Below are positions 6,504 through 9,641 of a DNA stretch of 9,641 nucleotides, piece by piece. Under the pieces are notes generated by a model, which searched no databases, was not told where the DNA came from, and was given only the letters and a program-made list of their open reading frames with translations. The DNA lies in NCBI GenBank assembly GCA_016208645.1, contig JACQXP010000268.1:1-9641 (forward strand), in the 5' to 3' direction. Source of the DNA: Candidatus Methylomirabilota bacterium. Lineage in GTDB: Bacteria > Methylomirabilota > Methylomirabilia > Methylomirabilales > 2-02-FULL-66-22. Made by a program: the position numbers and the translations under genes. Within the stretch, counting starts at the first letter, position 1, and every line of letters begins with the position of its first letter.

Positions 6504-7388
6504 ATGGCACATCGGGTAAGCTGGCTTCCCGGCGGTCTGAGATTCGGTGCGGGGCGGATCATTGACACGCACGCCCACGATGTCCCGCTCTCGCGAAAAC
6601 TCCCGCGCCTCTTCTCGCATCTGGACCGGATGCTCCCGGCGGGAGACGCGCTCCGCCGCCAGTCGGAATCGGCGGAACTCTCCGACCTGATCGAGGACAT
6701 GGACCGGGCCCGCGTGACGAGCTGCCTGGTGGTCCTCCACCAGGAGACGGCCGAGTTTTTCCGGCTGGCCGCAGCGCATCCGGGTCGCCTGTACGGCTTG
6801 GCCTACTATGACTCGCTGTCGCCCCGTCGAGGGCTGGAGCAGGTCCGGAGCTTGCGCGAGGACCACCCCCACCTGATCCTGGGGGTGGCCACCGCGTTCC
6901 CCTGCTTCGACCAGGATCCGCGGATGAACGATTTCGCGCCGCTGTACGAGTATTGCCTGCAGCGAGACCTCCCGGTCCAGTTCCACCCGGGGGGCGATCC
7001 AGGCCCGGGGGAGGCACGCGGACCCATGGCCATCGGCGTCCTGGCGCGAACCTATCCGCGCCTGAAGCTGGTCTGCCTGCACGCCGGCGAGCGCTGGCAG
7101 GGCGAGACGCCGGGATGGCTCCGCGCCTTCCCCAACCTCTTTCTGGAGGTGGAGGGAGATGGAGAGCCCCGCGTCCTCCGGGCGCTCCTCCGCGCGTTCG
7201 GAAGCCGCAACCTGATGTTCGGCAGTGGCTGGCGGGGTCGAACGGAGAACTACGTTCATCGCGTGGAGGTCGTCCGCCGCCTCCCCTGGTGGCAGCGGAG
7301 AAACGTCGCCTGGCGCACGGCCGTCCGCGTGTACGGCCCGCGCATCCTTGGAAATCGGAAATTGGAAACTGGAAATCGGAACGGCTGA
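6504..7388 (+). CDS. Amidohydrolase-2-like metal-dependent hydrolase, key Asp replaced
   Basis: 294 residues from ATG at 6504. GGAGAGG at 6485-6491 is a rather distant ribosome site. The frame is open further upstream, but only through the heptamer array. The TIM-barrel amidohydrolase pattern is clear: strand-1 IIDTHAH (H23, H25), VQFHPGG (H161), LVCLHAGERW (H193), then NLMFGSGWRGR at 236-246. In the ACMSD/amidohydrolase-2 family this last motif is normally FGSD(Y/W)P, with the Asp serving as metal ligand and catalyst. Here residue 242 is Gly, so hydrolytic or decarboxylase activity is doubtful unless another residue substitutes. The substrate is unknown. The last ~12 residues (LGNRKLETGNRNG) and the TGA are encoded in or just beside a heptamer array, so the original C-terminus was probably replaced. 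It lies 120 bp after the enoyl-CoA hydratase and 103 bp before glgA. Confidence 0.78.
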   Translation: MAHRVSWLPGGLRFGAGRIIDTHAHDVPLSRKLPRLFSHLDRMLPAGDALRRQSESAELSDLIEDMDRARVTSCLVVLHQETAEFFRLAAAHPGRLYGLAYYDSLSPRRGLEQVRSLREDHPHLILGVATAFPCFDQDPRMNDFAPLYEYCLQRDLPVQFHPGGDPGPGEARGPMAIGVLARTYPRLKLVCLHAGERWQGETPGWLRAFPNLFLEVEGDGEPRVLRALLRAFGSRNLMFGSGWRGRTENYVHRVEVVRRLPWWQRRNVAWRTAVRVYGPRILGNRKLETGNRNG

Positions 7389-7463
7389 GCAGCACGGCCC
7401 GCGCCGCTCTCGCGCGCCGGCTTCCATTTTCCAATTTCCAGTTTCCAATTTCCATCTTCCGCT
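7348..7463. repeat. Facing pair of 7-bp repeat arrays able to form a long hairpin
   Basis: The left array is five units of nnGGAAA in exact 7-bp steps (7348-7382). The right array is six units of TTCCAnn/TTCCnnn (7422-7463) in the opposite orientation, with 39 nt of GC-rich sequence between. The 20-mer at 7357-7376 is exactly complementary to 7434-7453, and about 28 of 33 bases pair over the longer alignment. It spans the amidohydrolase 3' end and the glgA leader. Confidence 0.85.
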
Positions 7464-7491
7464 TTTCCACTCGCGTCCTCATCCAGGTGCC

Positions 7492-9105
7492 ATGATGCGC
7501 ATCCTGCTGGCCGCATCCGAGGTCGCCCCCTTCGCCAAGACCGGCGGCCTGGCCGACGTCGCCGGGGCCCTGCCCAAGGCCTTGGCCAAGCTGGGCCACG
7601 ACGTCCGCGTCGTCCTCCCCAGGTACCGGATGGTGGATGCCGCCAAGCACCGGCTTCGCCCGATGCTGGATTCGCTCCCCGTCCCCGTGGCGGGCCGGAC
7701 CGAAATCGCCGCCCTCTGGCAGGGCGAGATCGGCCCGGTCCCGGTCTCCTTCGTGCAGCACAACGGCTACTACGACCGGGAGGCCCTGTACCAGACCAAG
7801 GACGGGGACTACCCGGACAACGCCGAGCGGTTTGCCTTCTTCTCGCGCGCCGTGCTGGAGCTGTCGCGGGCCCTGGAGTGGATCCCCGACGTCTACCACT
7901 GCAATGACTGGCAGACCGGCCTCATCCCGACCTATCTCCGCACCACGCTCCAGGGGGCCCGCGAATTCCAGGCGGCCGGCGTCCTCTTCACCGTCCACAA
8001 CCTCGGGTACCAGGGGCTCTTCGGGCCGGAGGCCCTGGCGGCCGCCAATCTAGGAAACGAGCTGTTCAACCCCTTCGGCATCGAGTTCTACGGCAAGGTG
8101 AACCTCCTGAAGGCGGGCATGGTCTTCGCCGACCTGATCAACACCGTCAGCCGGAAATACAGCCAGGAGATCCAGACCGAGGAGTTCGGACACGGCCTGG
8201 AGGGCGTCCTGCGGGCGCGGGCCAAGGACCTGCACGGCATCCTGAACGGCATTGATTACGACGAATGGCACCCCGGCCGCGACTCCTTCATCGCCGCCAG
8301 GTTTTCGCAGGACGACCTGGCGGGCAAGGCGACGTGCAAGGCGGACCTCCAGCGCGCCTTCGGCCTGCCCGAGCGGGCCGATGTCCCCCTGCTGGCGGTG
8401 ATCTCGCGCCTGGCATCGCAGAAGGGCATGGACCTCGTCGCCGAGGCCCTGGATGCCATGCTGGATCTGGACACGCAGTTCGTCCTCCTGGGGACCGGCG
8501 ATGTGGCGCTGCACCAGGCTTTCGAAACCGCCACGGCGCGGCACGGCTCCCGCATCGGCCTGAAGCTCGGCTTCGATGTGGGCCTGTCCCACAAGATCGA
8601 GGCCGGGGCCGACATGTTCCTCATGCCCTCGCGATACGAACCCTGCGGGCTGAACCAGATGTACAGTCTGGCCTACGGCACGGTGCCGATCGTCCGGGCC
8701 ACGGGCGGCCTGGACGATACTATCCAGCCCTTCGATCCCGCCACGGGGGAGGGGAACGGGTTCAAGTTCTCCGGGACGACGGCCGAGGCGCTACTGGACA
8801 CGCTGCGCGCCGCCGTGGCGCTGTACCACCGGCCGGAAGAGTGGCGCCGCCTGATGAGAAACGGGATGGCCTGCGATTTCTCCTGGGACCGGTCCGCCAG
8901 GGAGTACGAGGCCGACGCACTGGAAAGCCCTGAACAGCGTTCGATGGTTCGGGGCACCCACGCCACGGCGGTGGGTCTCCACCGCGGTGCCGTGGGTCCC
9001 GGTGGTTCGGTCGTTCGCGGGTCCTCGGAACTACCGAACGCCCGAACGCTCTTAGGAGGATGCGGAAAAACTCCTTATTGCCCAGGCTGCTCAAAAAGGT
9101 CCTGA
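7492..9105 (+). CDS. glgA: Glycogen synthase (ADP-glucose type, GT5), with an aberrant C-terminal tail
   Basis: 537 residues from ATG 7492. The second ATG at 7495 is equally good, being 7 nt from AGG (7485-7487) and giving the classic MRILLAASEV start. GlgA transfers glucose from ADP-glucose to the growing alpha-1,4-glucan in the cytoplasm. The N-terminal Rossmann domain carries KTGGLADV (16-23, nucleotide-sugar loop), YHCNDWQTG (135-143) and TVHNLGYQG (167-175). The C-terminal domain carries ISRLASQKGMD (304-314), LGTGD (333-337) and SRYEPCGLNQMYSLAYGTVPIVR (380-402), with catalytic E383. Family similarity ends near DFSWDRSAREYEA (462-474), where a normal 475-490-residue GlgA finishes. The remaining ~62 residues read through hairpin and repeat DNA and stop inside a palindromic element, so they are probably not functional sequence. 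No other glycogen genes are in view. Confidence 0.95.
   Translation: MMRILLAASEVAPFAKTGGLADVAGALPKALAKLGHDVRVVLPRYRMVDAAKHRLRPMLDSLPVPVAGRTEIAALWQGEIGPVPVSFVQHNGYYDREALYQTKDGDYPDNAERFAFFSRAVLELSRALEWIPDVYHCNDWQTGLIPTYLRTTLQGAREFQAAGVLFTVHNLGYQGLFGPEALAAANLGNELFNPFGIEFYGKVNLLKAGMVFADLINTVSRKYSQEIQTEEFGHGLEGVLRARAKDLHGILNGIDYDEWHPGRDSFIAARFSQDDLAGKATCKADLQRAFGLPERADVPLLAVISRLASQKGMDLVAEALDAMLDLDTQFVLLGTGDVALHQAFETATARHGSRIGLKLGFDVGLSHKIEAGADMFLMPSRYEPCGLNQMYSLAYGTVPIVRATGGLDDTIQPFDPATGEGNGFKFSGTTAEALLDTLRAAVALYHRPEEWRRLMRNGMACDFSWDRSAREYEADALESPEQRSMVRGTHATAVGLHRGAVGPGGSVVRGSSELPNARTLLGGCGKTPYCPGCSKRS
8956..9047. repeat. Two consecutive hairpins with octamer repeats at the glgA 3' end
   Basis: The first pairs ACCCACGCCACGGCGGTGG (8956-8974) with 8979-8997 around a GTCT loop, 17 of 19 bases matching. 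The second pairs GTTCGGTCGTTCG (9005-9017) with 9035-9047, 12 of 13 matching. TTCG/CGAA units recur at 8-bp spacing at about 8940, 9006 and 9035. All of it lies inside the extended tail frame of glgA. Confidence 0.75.
9025..9038. repeat. Copy 1 of TCGGAAYTACCGAA
   Basis: TCGGAACTACCGAA matches 13 of 14 bases with the copy at 9603-9616. The arms TCGG/CCGA are complementary, making it a small palindrome. Confidence 0.5.
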
Positions 9106-9208
9106 TGCAAGGCGGCGCGCGATGCGAGGTGCGAGGCGTACTTCGTCCGTACGTCGCAGCGCCGCGCGAGCGCGCCAACGCCGCAGATGGGCCTTTTTCA
9201 GCAGCCTG
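9083..9208. mobile_element. ~126-bp palindromic, MITE-like repeat element between glgA and the MoaD-type gene
   Basis: Terminal inverted repeats of 20 bp: CAGGCTGCTCAAAAAGGTCC at 9083-9102 against 9189-9208, 18 of 20 matching. The interior is also self-complementary, with CGTAC/GTACG plus GCGA/TCGC around TTCGTCC (about 9131-9157) and GCGGCGCGC/GCGCCGCGC-type arms outside it. The element is non-coding. Elements with GCTGCTnAAAAAGG ends are, from memory, recurrent between genes in several environmental Gram-negative genomes. On either strand the C-T5 run near the end of the fold could make it a bidirectional terminator for the convergent glgA and MoaD-type genes. The glgA frame stops at 9103-9105, at the inner edge of its left arm. 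Confidence 0.65.
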
Positions 9209-9265
9209 CTAGCGGCCACCTCGCGCATCTGAGACGCCCCTCGACTGCTCGCCACCCGGCCATCC

Positions 9266-9559
9266 CTAGCCGCCGGTGTATTGACCGAGGAGCGTGATCC
9301 GGTCACCCTCACGGACCTCACTGTCGAGGGTGTGGCTGAGGCCCAGGACCGCATCGTTCACCAGGACCTCGATGTGCTCCCCCAGGTCGCCTCCGGATCG
9401 CTCCCACAGCACCTCGCGGAGCCTGGGAAACCGATCGCTCAAATCCGTGAGGACGCTCCGCACCGTGGCGCCGCGGGGGACAGCCTCGTCGAAGATCTTC
9501 CGACGGGTGCCATCCCCTCCCACGAACTGCGTCACCCAGGCCACTGCCTCCACCGTCAC
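9266..9559 (-). CDS. MoaD/ThiS-type sulfur-carrier (ubiquitin-fold) protein ending in Gly-Gly
   Basis: 97 residues from GTG at 9559. The frame is open up to about 9628, but those codons are only repeat DNA, and the family normally opens with a short beta strand such as VTVEAVAWVTQF. GTG at 9553 is an alternative. The body fits the beta-grasp fold: ATVRSVLTDLSDRFPRLREVL, then EHIEVLVNDAVLGL, and REGDRITLLGQYTGG at the end. The terminal Gly-Gly is the residue pair that is adenylated and thiocarboxylated in MoaD and ThiS. This supports a role as sulfur donor for molybdopterin/tungstopterin or a related cofactor. Which pathway cannot be decided, since no MoaE, ThiG, MoeB or oxidoreductase gene is in the window. 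There is no clear ribosome site. It is convergent with glgA. Confidence 0.82.
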   Translation of the reverse strand: MTVEAVAWVTQFVGGDGTRRKIFDEAVPRGATVRSVLTDLSDRFPRLREVLWERSGGDLGEHIEVLVNDAVLGLSHTLDSEVREGDRITLLGQYTGG

Positions 9560-9565
9560 GTGGGC

Positions 9566-9600
9566 GATTTCGGATTGCGGATTGCGGATGTCGGATTGCA
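9566..9600. repeat. 7-bp tandem repeat array (GATTGCG), five units
   Basis: In strict 7-bp phase: GATTTCG (9566), GATTGCG (9573), GATTGCG (9580), GATGTCG (9587), GATTGCA (9594). It begins 6 bp upstream of the MoaD-type GTG start. Confidence 0.82.
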
Positions 9601-9617
9601 CTTCGGAATTACCGAAG
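9601..9617. repeat. Inverted repeat CTTCGG-AATTA-CCGAAG; copy 2 of TCGGAAYTACCGAA
   Basis: A perfect 6-bp stem with a 5-nt loop directly abuts the heptamer array. The inner 14-mer (9603-9616) repeats 9025-9038 with one change. Confidence 0.6.
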
Positions 9618-9641
9618 GACCTGCGCACTCAAGGACGAGGG

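Noticed and set aside
6448..7463. CRISPR-like array
   Set aside because: Units are 7 bp without unique spacers, and no cas genes are present.
6474..7998. Long minus-strand frames opposite the amidohydrolase and glgA
   Set aside because: Antisense shadows of well-supported plus-strand genes. They run through the heptamer arrays and look like no known protein.

Overview
The window is GC-rich (roughly two-thirds G+C by eye) with third-position G/C bias, typical of an uncultured, high-GC soil or subsurface bacterium. The gene set (a Tat-exported solute-binding protein, IclR, acyl-CoA dehydrogenase, FAA hydrolase and MaoC-type genes close together, plus short AT-richer repeats between genes) resembles genomes of the Rokubacteria/Methylomirabilota kind. 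That placement is an inference with low confidence, because no marker gene is present.

Left two-thirds (1-5314), all on the minus strand. In transcription order: an IclR-family regulator, a 5'-truncated MaoC-like hotdog remnant, an acyl-CoA dehydrogenase, a fumarylacetoacetate-hydrolase-family enzyme, a 468-bp gap, a Tat-signal ABC solute-binding protein broken by a frameshift plus an internal loss, and the first 51 codons of what is probably its permease, running off the left edge. Divergent from the regulator is an enoyl-CoA hydratase (plus, 5598-6383). Together these look like an uptake and beta-oxidation-like catabolic cluster for an organic acid or sugar-acid-like compound under IclR control. 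The substrate cannot be read from the sequence. The regulator has a near-consensus promoter whose predicted start site falls almost on its start codon, so its mRNA is probably leaderless, with an inverted repeat across the same spot.

Right third (6384-9641). Plus strand: an amidohydrolase-2-like protein lacking the usual metal/catalytic Asp, then glycogen synthase (glgA). Minus strand: a MoaD/ThiS-type ubiquitin-fold protein ending in Gly-Gly, convergent with glgA. The gaps here are packed with repeats. Three sites carry strict 7-bp tandem arrays (one of them a facing pair able to fold into a long hairpin). The glgA 3' end has two hairpins, and a ~126-bp palindromic, MITE-like element lies between glgA and the MoaD gene. 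These repeats run into the ends of the flanking reading frames and appear to supply the last codons of the amidohydrolase and a ~62-residue tail on GlgA.

The best leads are the gene-edge heptamer arrays, the palindromic element, the two damaged genes that each break at a hairpin, and the leaderless IclR promoter/operator. I see no defence system, CRISPR array, tRNA, rRNA or transposase gene. Nothing here clearly qualifies as a new multi-gene system.
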